A stretch of DNA of 64,000 nucleotides from Citrobacter sp. Cu233 (GTDB taxonomy: Bacteria; Pseudomonadota; Gammaproteobacteria; Enterobacterales; Enterobacteriaceae): contig NZ_JAOWIF010000030.1 of NCBI RefSeq assembly GCF_030332225.1, positions 1 to 64,000 on the forward strand, given 5' to 3'. The notes under the pieces were generated by a model, which saw nothing but the letters and a program-made list of their open reading frames with translations, was not told the origin of the DNA and did no database searches. A program made the position numbers and the translations under genes. Positions 18,691 through 26,443 of this stretch are shown here, piece after piece (positions within the stretch are counted from its first letter, which is position 1; each line of letters begins with the position of its first letter).

Positions 18691-18874
18691 AATCATCTCT
18701 GAATGCATGAATTGTTACTCGCAGTGTTGTGCAAAATGTATGGATAATCAAATCGTTTTCACACACTTATCTTTTCAGGTGTAATATCACTTTCCTGTTG
18801 GAAGTTAATTGCATTTCCTGCTGACGATACAAATAATGACTCATTCACTTAGTGGCCAGAATTGAGGGTATTTT

Positions 18875-20488
18875 ATGAGGCATTCTGTTTCAGTAACCTG
18901 TTGTGCGCTGTTGGTTAGCAGCATTTCTTTATCTTATGCTGCGGATGTTCCCAGCGGGACGGTACTGGCAGAAAAGCAAGAACTGGTGCGTCATATAAAA
19001 GATGAGCCAGCGTCACTCGATCCGGCAAAAGCCGTGGGGCTTCCAGAAATTCAGGTTATTCGCGATTTATTCGAAGGGCTGGTCAATCAGAATGACAAGG
19101 GTGAGATTATTCCCGGTGTTGCCACACAGTGGAAGAGTAATGATAACCGCATCTGGACGTTTACGCTGCGCGATAATGCTCAATGGGCCGATGGTACGCC
19201 GGTAACAGCACAGGATTTTGTCTACAGTTGGCAGCGTCTGGTGGACCCGAAAACACTATCGCCTTTTGCCTGGTTTGCCGCGCTTGCGGGGATCAACAAT
19301 GCCCAGGCGATCATCGATGGCAAAGCCGCGCCCGATAAGTTGGGTGTCAGCGCGGTGGATGCGCATACCTTCAAAGTACAGTTGGACAAACCGCTACCCT
19401 GGTTTGCCAACCTGACAGCGAGCTTTGCGTTTTATCCCGTTCAAAAAGCCAATGTCGAAAGCGGTAAAGAGTGGACGAAGCCAGGCAACCTTATCGGTAA
19501 CGGTGCCTATGTGCTGAAAGACCGTGTGGTTAATGAGAAACTGGAAGTTGTGCCGAACACACATTATTGGGACAACGGCAAAACAGTGCTGCAAAAAGTG
19601 ACTTTCCTGCCGATTAACCAGGAATCTGCCGCGACCAAACGCTATCTTGCTGGCGATATTGATATTACTGAGTCCTTCCCGAAAAATATGTATCAGAAGC
19701 TATTGAAGGATATTCCTGGCCAGGTTTATACGCCGCCGCAGCTTGGTACCTATTACTATGCGTTTAACACGCAAAAAGGGCCGACTGCCGATTCACGCGT
19801 GCGTCTGGCGCTCAGTATGACTATCGATCGCCGTCTGATGGCGGAGAAAGTATTGGGGACTGGAGAAAAACCCGCATGGCATTTTACGCCTGATGTGACG
19901 GCTGGATTTATCCCGGAACCTTCTCCGTTTGAACAAATGAGTCAGGAAGAGCTTAACGCTCAGGCGAAAACGCTGCTGCGTGCGGCCGGTTATGGTCCTC
20001 AGAAACCACTGAAATTGACGTTGTTGTATAACACGTCTGAAAATCATCAGAAGATTGCTATTGCTGTGGCTTCCATGTGGAAGAAAAATCTTGGTGTGGA
20101 TGTGAAATTACAGAACCAGGAATGGAAAACGTACATTGATAGCCGTAATACCGGTAATTTTGATGTGATCCGCGCATCCTGGGTAGGAGATTACAACGAG
20201 CCATCCACATTCCTGTCGTTATTAACTTCGACCCATACGGGAAATATTTCCCGCTTTAACAATCCGGCATACGATAAAGTGTTGACTCAGGCGACGCTGG
20301 AAAATACAGAGAAAGCACGGAACGCTGATTATAACGCAGCAGAAAAGATCCTGATGGAACAGGCGCCTATTGCGCCGATTTATCAGTACACCAACGGGCG
20401 TTTAATTAAACCGTGGCTGAAGGGGTATCCGATTACCAATCCGGAAGATGTGGCATACAGTCGCACTATGTATATTGTGAAACACTAG
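18875..20488 (+). CDS. mppA: MppA, periplasmic murein tripeptide-binding protein
   Basis: 537 residues, the same as in E. coli. A signal peptide covers residues 1-22 (VTCCALLVSSISLSYA). The rest is an SBP_bac_5 domain related to OppA. MppA captures L-Ala-gamma-D-Glu-Dap and uses the Opp permease for uptake. It is grouped with ycjG and mpaA, so three steps of murein peptide recycling lie side by side. Confidence 0.97.
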   Translation: MRHSVSVTCCALLVSSISLSYAADVPSGTVLAEKQELVRHIKDEPASLDPAKAVGLPEIQVIRDLFEGLVNQNDKGEIIPGVATQWKSNDNRIWTFTLRDNAQWADGTPVTAQDFVYSWQRLVDPKTLSPFAWFAALAGINNAQAIIDGKAAPDKLGVSAVDAHTFKVQLDKPLPWFANLTASFAFYPVQKANVESGKEWTKPGNLIGNGAYVLKDRVVNEKLEVVPNTHYWDNGKTVLQKVTFLPINQESAATKRYLAGDIDITESFPKNMYQKLLKDIPGQVYTPPQLGTYYYAFNTQKGPTADSRVRLALSMTIDRRLMAEKVLGTGEKPAWHFTPDVTAGFIPEPSPFEQMSQEELNAQAKTLLRAAGYGPQKPLKLTLLYNTSENHQKIAIAVASMWKKNLGVDVKLQNQEWKTYIDSRNTGNFDVIRASWVGDYNEPSTFLSLLTSTHTGNISRFNNPAYDKVLTQATLENTEKARNADYNAAEKILMEQAPIAPIYQYTNGRLIKPWLKGYPITNPEDVAYSRTMYIVKH

Positions 20489-20530
20489 TTGCGTACCTTC
20501 TCCTGTTAACCTTCGTTAACCACTTCAAAA
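20487..20530 (+). repeat. Imperfect direct repeat, copy 1
   Basis: This copy begins at the last two bases of mppA and contains TACCTTCTCCTGTTAACC followed by TTCGTTAACCACTTCAAAAA. A diverged copy in the same orientation lies at 21829-21872. The pair brackets about 1.3 kb of AT-rich DNA. Confidence 0.55.
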
Positions 20531-21199
20531 ACCAGGACTGGCGCTGACTTCAGCGCCAGCATCTCCGGATATCCAGTATTAACCTCATTAGCAGCAACAT
20601 GTCATATTTGAAGGGAAAAGAGATCGTGCCGCCCAGTCCATAGCATTTAAGATACGTCAACTGATGAACAAAGTACTCGAAAATGTCATGGTTCGTAGTC
20701 CTGAAATTAATGATGATTGTCATCATTGCAATAAATCAACGCTTGTTAATATTATGTCATGTGTTTATGTCTGTGGTTAGACTTCAGTCTAATTAAGTCA
20801 CTATTGGTATCTGGTCGGGTTATCAGATTGTGATTGCGGTTATTTGCAGGTGTGAAAAATAATATGGATTGCATGTGGGTTAGAATTAATTTTGTTGGCA
20901 CTTTGCAAGAGATTTCTACTATCTACAGTGGTGCCATTGTCTGTTGAATAAACGGGTTTCTCTCCGGGGAAACCTTATGTAATCGGCATTGTAGCTTAAC
21001 CGGACCCCAGCTATCGTAACGTTAGTATCTGTGCCAGACATATACTTTAACCTGTCTCTTCTCTGGGGGGAGGGTATTTCCTGGTGTTTCAGGGGCCTGC
21101 ATTATATTGCTAAACAGCAGGGAAAAGCTGTATATTTCGCATGGTTGACATGCTCTGACTTGTAAGTGCAGTTACTCGCTTATAAACAAAGGATTATGG
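20489..21199. other. AT-rich intergenic region after mppA
   Basis: 711 bases without a convincing gene. It opens with an imperfect repeat (20487-20530) that recurs near 21829. Next is a strong hairpin CTGGCGCTGA-CT-TCAGCGCCAG at about 20538-20559, a candidate mppA terminator without a T-run. A 38-codon Cys/His-containing frame at 20664-20780 has no ribosome site. GGTTTCTCTCCGGGGAAACC near 20956 forms another hairpin. Confidence 0.5.
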
Positions 21200-21433
21200 A
21201 TGTTTTTGATTACTATCTGTTACGCGCTTTTCGTTTTGTGTCTTTTTGCAACATTGTATGTCCTGATGACATATGAACAACCGGGAAAATTGCATAACTG
21301 GGAAATTATAGTATTAATATTTATTTCTACATTCTGGCTTCCTGAACTGATTATTCTGGTTGTCTCTTTTGCGCTTCTGGGACCAATGCTTTTGGGGATC
21401 AGGCATCTGCGCCGGCAGAGTGTTTCCGCCTGA
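21200..21433 (+). CDS. Small two-helix membrane protein, unknown
   Basis: 77 residues with two predicted membrane helices: residues 2-24 (LITICYALFVLCLFATLYVL) and about 36-66 (EIIVLIFISTFWLPELIILV). A short positively charged tail follows (GIRHLRRQSVSA). An AAAGGA ribosome site precedes the ATG. I do not recognise a family. It is AT-rich compared with the backbone and lies between the two direct repeats, which suggests acquired DNA. Confidence 0.55.
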   Translation: MFLITICYALFVLCLFATLYVLMTYEQPGKLHNWEIIVLIFISTFWLPELIILVVSFALLGPMLLGIRHLRRQSVSA

Positions 21434-21696
21434 ATCATAGGTACCTTAACCTTACCTTGTACAAACGATGCCCGGCATCTAAACGATAAATTAGGGTCGT
21501 GCAGGAGATCCATTTTAATTGTCCGGGTGTCGTTTCCTGGCGCACGACGGAGAGAATGCAGGTAACGATTATAGTCGTGAATTAGTATGAAATATATCCA
21601 TAGAGACTTTTCCTTGCCGTGTTTCATCTGGTTATCTGACGCAATTTAGTTTGGTTCTCTGATTTTTATATTCTTGCCTGTATGTGTTACGACCTG

Positions 21697-21807
21697 TCAT
21701 ATCAATTTTGCTGCTGGCACGAAACCATCGTCTGCAATCTCCTCGGCTTCTTTCCCTCCAACATCCAGCTTCATCCATTCGCGCGCGGCCTCTGGCGGCA
21801 GCCCCAT
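21697..21807 (-). pseudogene. Decayed coding remnant (possible phage origin)
   Basis: A minus-strand frame from ATG at 21807 reads MGLPPEAAREWMKLDVGG and continues through an acidic stretch to FVPAAKLI and a stop. It has normal coding composition and high GC in an otherwise AT-rich patch, but only 36 residues. I cannot name the family. It may be the surviving piece of a phage-type gene. Confidence 0.3.
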
Positions 21808-21828
21808 AGGTCACGGTAAATGACGCTC

Positions 21829-21872
21829 AGTTGAATACCTTCCTCTGTTTACCTTCGTTAACAACATCAAAA
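21829..21872 (+). repeat. Imperfect direct repeat, copy 2
   Basis: AGTTGAATACCTTCCTCTGT followed by TTACCTTCGTTAACAACATC resembles the sequence right after mppA at 20487-20530, in the same orientation. On the minus strand both copies can be read as VVNEG preceded by hydrophobic residues, so they may derive from a duplicated coding end. 21873-22086 shows no gene. Confidence 0.5.
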
Positions 21873-22027
21873 AATAAAGCTCCTCCAACAGTATCTCCAG
21901 ACGTTCAATCTGCTGCTCATCCCACTGTTACTTTGCTTCAGTGCGTCACAACAAACGTTGTTTATTGGGTGAATTTGCAATCTGTTTAACAACTATTGAA
22001 ATAGATAGATACACAATATTTTTTGGC

Positions 22028-22054
22028 TGAGGCAACTCTTCGTTGAGGCAACTC
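22028..22054 (+). repeat. Tandem 11-bp repeat upstream of the yrbL-like gene
   Basis: TGAGGCAACTC occurs twice with 16-bp periodicity (22028-22038 and 22044-22054), 33 bases before the start of the yrbL-like gene. It could be a paired activator site; the binding protein is unknown. Confidence 0.45.
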
Positions 22055-22086
22055 CATTTCACGTAGGGTAAAAATAAAAAAACATT

Positions 22087-22668
22087 ATGAAGCAAGTACT
22101 TATATTGAAAGATGAAGACTTACTGGCACGAGGTAACGATCGCTACGTCTTCCAGCATCCACAGGATTGTAAACTGCTGGTTAAAATCGTGATTCCAGGC
22201 ATCGCGAAGTATAAAAGCAAGCTACGTGAGGTCTACCGGGACATCAAAGAATGTAAGTTGAGTCACCAAACCGACGCATTTTATATGCAAAAAATTGAAG
22301 GACTGGTTGAAACAAATAAGGGCATAGGACAACTCACTGTGAAGGAGTGTGATGAGCATGGCCACATTGCTCAAACTCTTTATCAACTTGCTCTGAACAA
22401 AGAACTTGATGCCAGCAAATTGCAGAAGTTGAATGTTTTTTTAGCGTGGTTTGTCAGTACCGGTGTCATTATTAACTCCCTACATTGTAAAAACATCGTC
22501 TACGCCTGGGATGCCGCGCGCCAGGAATATTGCTTTAAAGTCATTGATGGTTTTGGTGACAAAACATTTTTTCAGCTCAGTAAGTTTTCAGCGGCAATAC
22601 GCGATAAGAATAAAATCAAATGCCTCAAGCGGATGCTAAGGGATCTGAACCACCTGCAACATACGTAA
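22087..22668 (+). CDS. YrbL/PhoP-network kinase-like protein
   Basis: 193 residues. The start LLARGNDRYVFQHPQDCKLLVKI resembles the ATP-loop region of the YrbL (PhoP regulatory network) family, which has a protein-kinase-like fold. Later VISP-type HRD/DFG equivalents are visible as VNSLHCKNIVY-like (INSLHCKNIVY) and VIDGFGDKTFF (about residue 155). E. coli yrbL is regulated by PhoP and BasR; this is a second, divergent family member at a different locus. Its substrate is unknown. Confidence 0.7.
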   Translation: MKQVLILKDEDLLARGNDRYVFQHPQDCKLLVKIVIPGIAKYKSKLREVYRDIKECKLSHQTDAFYMQKIEGLVETNKGIGQLTVKECDEHGHIAQTLYQLALNKELDASKLQKLNVFLAWFVSTGVIINSLHCKNIVYAWDAARQEYCFKVIDGFGDKTFFQLSKFSAAIRDKNKIKCLKRMLRDLNHLQHT

Positions 22669-22689
22669 TCCGCAGAAATGTTGACGATA

Positions 22690-22780
22690 TGGCGTAGGAA
22701 CTCGGTTACCATGATGTCGACGCGTCAAATGCCTGGCGCGAGTGGTTATCCTGGAAAGCGGCAACCCGACCACATTGAAG
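22690..22780 (+). pseudogene. Short decayed coding scrap
   Basis: Following the yrbL-like gene, one plus-strand frame reads ELGYHDVDASNAWREWLSWK and ends with a stop near 22780. It has no start codon and is preceded by a stop. The sequence looks protein-derived, but I cannot assign it. Confidence 0.25.
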
Positions 22781-22797
22781 ACACTCATCAGAGAAGA

Positions 22798-23361
22798 TTA
22801 TACGTCCGGGGGCTGATGCTCCCGACAAATTAACGTCGAGTCATCCTCGCTCAGCGGTTCTTTCGTTAAATCACAAAAACCTCGACCATTTACTTTTTGG
22901 TGGAACCGGCAGCTCTGGCAAAGACCAAATCCCGGCACATTACTGGTGCGCTGAATGTCTCGCAGCAGTTCGAAAAGTAGCTCCTTGAGTAAACCCGCGC
23001 GTTCACCCATCGCAGATTCTCCCGCCACCAAAAATGAGGGGGGAAGTAGGGCATCCAGCAGATTTTTGGCCGACTCGGTGAGCTGCAGATGAACGCTACG
23101 CTTATCCCTGTCATCCTGCGTTCGTACCACCAGTCCTTTTGATTCCAACAACTTTAGCGATTGTGACACCGTTCCTTTGGTGAGGCCGAGGTAGTCCGTC
23201 ACGGCGAGAGGCGTATTGGAGTAGCGATTACAGCGTGCGAGATACATCAACGCACTGAGCTGTACTGGCTGAAGATCCGCCAGTAAAGGATGCTGGCGAA
23301 ACCACATCCGCGTCAGACCAGACAGCCGGTCCAGTACGTCAAAAAGTGACATGTCATGCAT
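22798..23361 (-). CDS. MarR-family regulator with Cys-rich C-terminus
   Basis: 187 residues. The N-terminal winged helix has the MarR pattern (VTDYLGLTKGTVSQSLKLLE with the DDRDKRSVHLQLT wing, residues 54-95). An unusual C-terminal extension carries CQSCRFH (C148, C151, H154), C163 and C179, a likely zinc or iron-sulfur site or redox switch. It is divergent from a CPVC thioredoxin-like gene across a perfect palindrome repeated in part near its own start. Autoregulation and redox or metal sensing are inferred. Confidence 0.82.
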   Translation of the reverse strand: MHDMSLFDVLDRLSGLTRMWFRQHPLLADLQPVQLSALMYLARCNRYSNTPLAVTDYLGLTKGTVSQSLKLLESKGLVVRTQDDRDKRSVHLQLTESAKNLLDALLPPSFLVAGESAMGERAGLLKELLFELLRDIQRTSNVPGFGLCQSCRFHQKVNGRGFCDLTKEPLSEDDSTLICREHQPPDV

Positions 23362-23380
23362 AACAAAATCCTCCTCGACA

Positions 23381-23403
23381 TATAGTATCGACTAAAAACT
23401 ATA
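23381..23403. promoter_or_regulatory. Second, imperfect MarR operator candidate
   Basis: TATAGTATCGA here repeats the half-site of the main palindrome and pairs with ACTATA across 11 bases. It lies about 20 bases from the marR start and fits an autoregulatory site. Confidence 0.6.
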
Positions 23404-23433
23404 TTGACAAAGCATAAAACTGGCGTAGCATAA

Positions 23434-23460
23434 ATTATAGTATCGAATCGATACTATAAT
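23434..23460. promoter_or_regulatory. Perfect 27-bp palindromic operator of the MarR/thioredoxin-like pair
   Basis: ATTATAGTATCGA and TCGATACTATAAT are 13-base perfect inverted arms around a single centre base. The site ends 16 bases before the start of the thioredoxin-like gene, so a bound repressor would cover its promoter or ribosome site. The divergent MarR protein is the obvious ligand. Confidence 0.85.
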
Positions 23461-23476
23461 TTAAAGGAGATATATC

Positions 23477-23707
23477 ATGACCAAAGCCCGTTTTTATCAT
23501 GCTGGTTGCCCGGTTTGCGTTTCCGCAGAAGAAACACTGCTGCAGTATCTGTCCCGCGATGTGGAAATCGACGTTATTCATTTGGGAGAACAACCTGATC
23601 GTGTTGCAGAGGCGGAGCGAATCGGAGTGAAGTCTGTTCCTGCACTGGTGATCGACGGCAATGTGTTGCATATCAACTTTGGCGCACCTATTGAAGCGCT
23701 GAAATAG
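23477..23707 (+). CDS. Small thioredoxin/glutaredoxin-like protein (CPVC)
   Basis: 76 residues. It starts with the strand and active site FYHAGCPVC (C11, C14), and has the cis-proline loop KSVPALVIDG (about residue 54), so it is a minimal thioredoxin-fold protein without a signal peptide. A very good AAAGGAG ribosome site precedes the start. It is controlled by the 23434-23460 palindrome and is followed by a Rof-like gene 68 bases downstream in the same direction. It probably reduces a disulfide or passes a signal to the Cys-rich MarR regulator; this is inference. Confidence 0.82.
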   Translation: MTKARFYHAGCPVCVSAEETLLQYLSRDVEIDVIHLGEQPDRVAEAERIGVKSVPALVIDGNVLHINFGAPIEALK

Positions 23708-23775
23708 CGGCGCATGTTCGGGAAGTCGCGTGAGCTATTTCCCGAACCGGCGTGGACATTGGAAAGGGGGCATTT

Positions 23776-24045
23776 ATGTGTGCTGCAGAAAAGTACCATC
23801 CCGTAGATTGCGATCTGCATGACTATCTGGAGATTGCCTGTCTTTATCACTATTTGCTGCGCATTGAACTGACCACCGGGGAACACTTTGATGCCAGGGC
23901 TGTGACGACATGTACCACAGCAGACAAAGAGGAATTCTTGCTTGTGGAGTGCCATGAACACCATCACAGAATTCGCCTGGACTATCTGTCAGCCATTACC
24001 CCATTGACGGCTGGTGCCACTTTTAGCACCGTGATATTCCGTTGA
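23776..24045 (+). CDS. Rof (YaeO)-like Rho-binding antiterminator, second copy type
   Basis: 89 residues. The pattern KYHPVDCDLHDYLEIACLYH, then LTTGEHFDARA, then EEFLLVE and HRIRLDYLSAI matches E. coli Rof (YaeO), a small Sm-like protein that binds Rho and blocks termination. The E. coli rof gene lies at another locus, so this is probably an additional paralogue. A GGAAAGGGGG ribosome site points to the ATG at 23776. It is likely co-transcribed with the thioredoxin-like gene under the MarR regulator. Confidence 0.75.
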   Translation: MCAAEKYHPVDCDLHDYLEIACLYHYLLRIELTTGEHFDARAVTTCTTADKEEFLLVECHEHHHRIRLDYLSAITPLTAGATFSTVIFR

Positions 24046-24073
24046 ATCTGTACGTAAAAGGACTGCGCCACCG

Positions 24074-24844
24074 TTATACGGTGTAAATGCGGATGTCATG
24101 CGCCTGAAAAGCGGTGCCATACTGTTTGCTGATGTTTTCCTCCACGACAATGACATCAATATTACTGCTGGCGGTGACAACATAACGTGCGACGGCAGGG
24201 ATCTTATCCGCAGTCAGTGCGACGATAGTTTCGTTACACTGCTTAATTACTGCTTTTTTAAACTCACAATCGGCGTAATCAAACCCGGTTAGTCCGGACT
24301 CCGGTGCCATTGCACAACCACCAATAAAACCTTGATCAAATAAAATATCCTGTACCTGGGCAATGGCAGTCGGACCTACGCACCCACCGGACGATCGCTG
24401 CACTGGCCCACCTAACATGATGACCTCGAATAGCGGTTTTTTCAGCAGTACGGCGGCAATATCAGGTGAATTTGTCACGGCGGTTAATGCCAGCTCAGCG
24501 GGAAGGGCTTCAGCCATTGCCAGGTTGGTTGTTCCTGTGTCGATAAAAATACAGCTACCGGATTTCACTAGCCGGGCGCATCTTTGCGCGATGCTGCTCT
24601 TTTTCGCTGTATTAATATTCTTGCGTACTGCGATGTCAGCTGACTCTGGTAGTGAAATTACAGCTCCGCCATAGACTTTCTTGCATACACCTTCTTTACA
24701 CAACTCATGTAAATCACGGCGGATTGTATGTTCTGACACCCCCAAACGGGCGGCCAGTTCAGTACAGATCACTCTGCCGTTTTCCTGCAGGATCTGATAG
24801 ATAAGCGCCTGGCGTTGATCCGGGAATGCAGCGTAATCGAGCAT
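24074..24844 (-). CDS. DeoR/GlpR-family transcriptional regulator
   Basis: 256 residues. The N-terminal DeoR HTH (LAARLGVSEHTIRRDLHELCKEG) is followed by the sugar-phosphate-binding DeoRC domain with FIDTGTTNLAMAEAL and the VTADKIPAVARY region. I start at MLDYAAFPDQ (24844); the frame extends further without support. It is divergent from a VOC-family gene and probably controls it. The effector is likely a phosphorylated sugar or similar, not determinable here. Confidence 0.85.
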   Translation of the reverse strand: MLDYAAFPDQRQALIYQILQENGRVICTELAARLGVSEHTIRRDLHELCKEGVCKKVYGGAVISLPESADIAVRKNINTAKKSSIAQRCARLVKSGSCIFIDTGTTNLAMAEALPAELALTAVTNSPDIAAVLLKKPLFEVIMLGGPVQRSSGGCVGPTAIAQVQDILFDQGFIGGCAMAPESGLTGFDYADCEFKKAVIKQCNETIVALTADKIPAVARYVVTASSNIDVIVVEENISKQYGTAFQAHDIRIYTV

Positions 24845-24889
24845 GATAACTCCATAAAAATAAACATCGAGCAATAACGTGCATAATCG

Positions 24890-24903
24890 TGCATTATAAT
24901 GCA
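24890..24903. promoter_or_regulatory. Palindrome between deoR-type regulator and VOC gene
   Basis: TGCATTATAATGCA is a perfect 14-bp palindrome, with related GTGCATAATCGTGC sequence just upstream. It is placed centrally between the divergent genes, a candidate operator for the DeoR-type protein. It also includes a TATAAT-like -10. Confidence 0.6.
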
Positions 24904-24963
24904 GGATGTCAATATCCCTTAGCGGGGGCGTACTGTTCAGAATAAAACGATTAGAGGATTGCG

Positions 24964-25347
24964 ATGAAAATTGCACACATGGCGTTATGGACCCGGGATC
25001 TTGAGCGACAAGCCCGGTTCTGGGTGTCGTTTTTTGATGGTGTGATAAACGAAAAATACTGCAGCAAAACCAATCCCGGGTTTGAATCTTATTTCGTCAA
25101 CATTGGTGAGGACATTGCGATTGAGTTAATGACCAAACCGGGGCTGACCCACCCTGTACCTGACAATAACACTTCAGGGTGGGTGCATCTTGCTATCTCT
25201 GTCGGTGGTACGGGGCATGTTGATGCTCTGGCGATACGCGCAAAAGAGCAGGGCATTCTGGTCTCCGGACCACGAACCACCGGTGACGGGTATTACGAGG
25301 CCGTAATTCAGGACCCCGACGGTAATTTAATCGAGATTGTAGCGTAA
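24964..25347 (+). CDS. VOC (glyoxalase/dioxygenase) superfamily protein
   Basis: 127 residues of one VOC fold. The first metal ligand is in KIAHMALWTRDLERQARFW (His5). HPVPDNNTSGWVHLAISVGG gives the second His, and the terminal DPDGNLIEIV carries the Glu. The pattern is close to lactoylglutathione lyase-like proteins of unknown substrate. An AGAGGA ribosome site precedes the start. It is divergent from the DeoR regulator, which suggests a role in sugar or aldehyde metabolism, but no reaction can be assigned. Confidence 0.8.
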   Translation: MKIAHMALWTRDLERQARFWVSFFDGVINEKYCSKTNPGFESYFVNIGEDIAIELMTKPGLTHPVPDNNTSGWVHLAISVGGTGHVDALAIRAKEQGILVSGPRTTGDGYYEAVIQDPDGNLIEIVA

Positions 25348-25355
25348 TACGTAGA

Positions 25356-26267
25356 TTAGGCCGGATGACAAAACTGCCCGCGCAGGATCTGTGTTAGAAG
25401 TTCAAATACCAGCCTTACTCTGGCCGGTAGCAGCGGGAGATGTGGCCGAAAAATATAGAGTTGCCAGGGCTGATAGTTAAGTTCTGGCAGCAGGTTAACC
25501 AGTTCACCATTTTGCAAATAAGGCCGGGCAGAGATATCTGCCAACTGCCCAACCGTTCTTCCCGCCAGGGTGGCGGCCAGTTCGCTCTCAATATCGGAAG
25601 CGATAAACACCGGGTTTGCCGGAAAGAAACTGTTGCCATCGGCAAACTGCCATGGCCAGACGCGCCCTGAATTACTGTTGGTCAGGGCACTGAGCGGGTA
25701 GTTATGTTGCAAATCCTGGCGGTTCTTTGGCTTGCCCATTTTTTCAACTAAGTGGGGCGATGCAACGATATTGACACCTACCGGGCAGATTGTTTTAACG
25801 ATATAACGGTTATCCGGGACGGTGCCAATACGAATACCCATGTCGATCTGCTCGTCAATAATATTCAGATGTCTGCCGGTATTGTGCCACTCGATGCTGA
25901 TTTCCGGATAACCGGCGAGGCCGTGCAGCAACTGGCGAATAATCTCACCGTTTTCGAATAGCGGGGGGAGGGTAATACGTACTTTGCCCGCTATCTCCTG
26001 CGGGTTGTGACGTTTACCTTCTGAGAATAGCGCTTCGCTTTCTGCCAGCAGACGCTCTGCTTTTGGCCAGAACTGCTGACCAAAAGGCGTCAACTTCATC
26101 TGCCGTGTATTGCGCAGAAACAACATTTCTCCAAGACTTTGTTCCAGCTCAGCAATACCTCGAGTGATTTGTTGGGGGGCCAGGCCGAGAGTTGCGGCAG
26201 CCTCTCTGAACTTCAGCGTTTCGGCTGCCGTACAAAATATCTTTAATGTGTCGAGTTTATCCAGCAT
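25356..26267 (-). CDS. LysR-family transcriptional regulator
   Basis: 303 residues. The N-terminal HTH (MLDKLDTLKIFCTAAETLKF, AAATLGLAPQQITRGIAELE) is followed by an inducer-binding domain with NIVASPHLVEKMG. It is divergent from the SDR/cupin/alcohol dehydrogenase genes and is their likely regulator. The shared intergenic region holds a palindrome with the T-N11-A look of LysR sites. Inducer unknown. Confidence 0.87.
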   Translation of the reverse strand: MLDKLDTLKIFCTAAETLKFREAAATLGLAPQQITRGIAELEQSLGEMLFLRNTRQMKLTPFGQQFWPKAERLLAESEALFSEGKRHNPQEIAGKVRITLPPLFENGEIIRQLLHGLAGYPEISIEWHNTGRHLNIIDEQIDMGIRIGTVPDNRYIVKTICPVGVNIVASPHLVEKMGKPKNRQDLQHNYPLSALTNSNSGRVWPWQFADGNSFFPANPVFIASDIESELAATLAGRTVGQLADISARPYLQNGELVNLLPELNYQPWQLYIFRPHLPLLPARVRLVFELLTQILRGQFCHPA

Positions 26268-26351
26268 ACCGGGGGCACTTTTACGGGAAGATTATTTCGT
26301 CATTATATCAATATCTGGAATTCTGAAAGCATAAATGGTTCATATACGAGT

Positions 26352-26375
26352 GATAATTATGGCGTAATAATTATC
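26352..26375. promoter_or_regulatory. Candidate LysR operator before the SDR operon
   Basis: GATAATTAT-GGCGTA-ATAATTATC has 9-base perfect arms and lies 69 bases before the SDR gene and 85 bases from the lysR start. It fits a LysR recognition site for divergent control. Confidence 0.65.
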
Positions 26376-26443
26376 TTCATTGAGATTCAGGGGGGCGTAA
26401 TACCCCGGATGCATAACACTAAACACAATGAACAGGAGAGGAT

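Noticed and set aside
20664..20780. 38-codon frame with Cys and His clusters (HHCNKS)
   Set aside because: There is no ribosome-binding site, it is in AT-rich DNA and I know of no similar protein. The clustering of Cys and His in so short a frame is likely chance.
20940..20980. Hairpin GGTTTCTCTCCGGGGAAACC as a possible small RNA
   Set aside because: No promoter or terminator pattern surrounds it, and it does not match a known sRNA.
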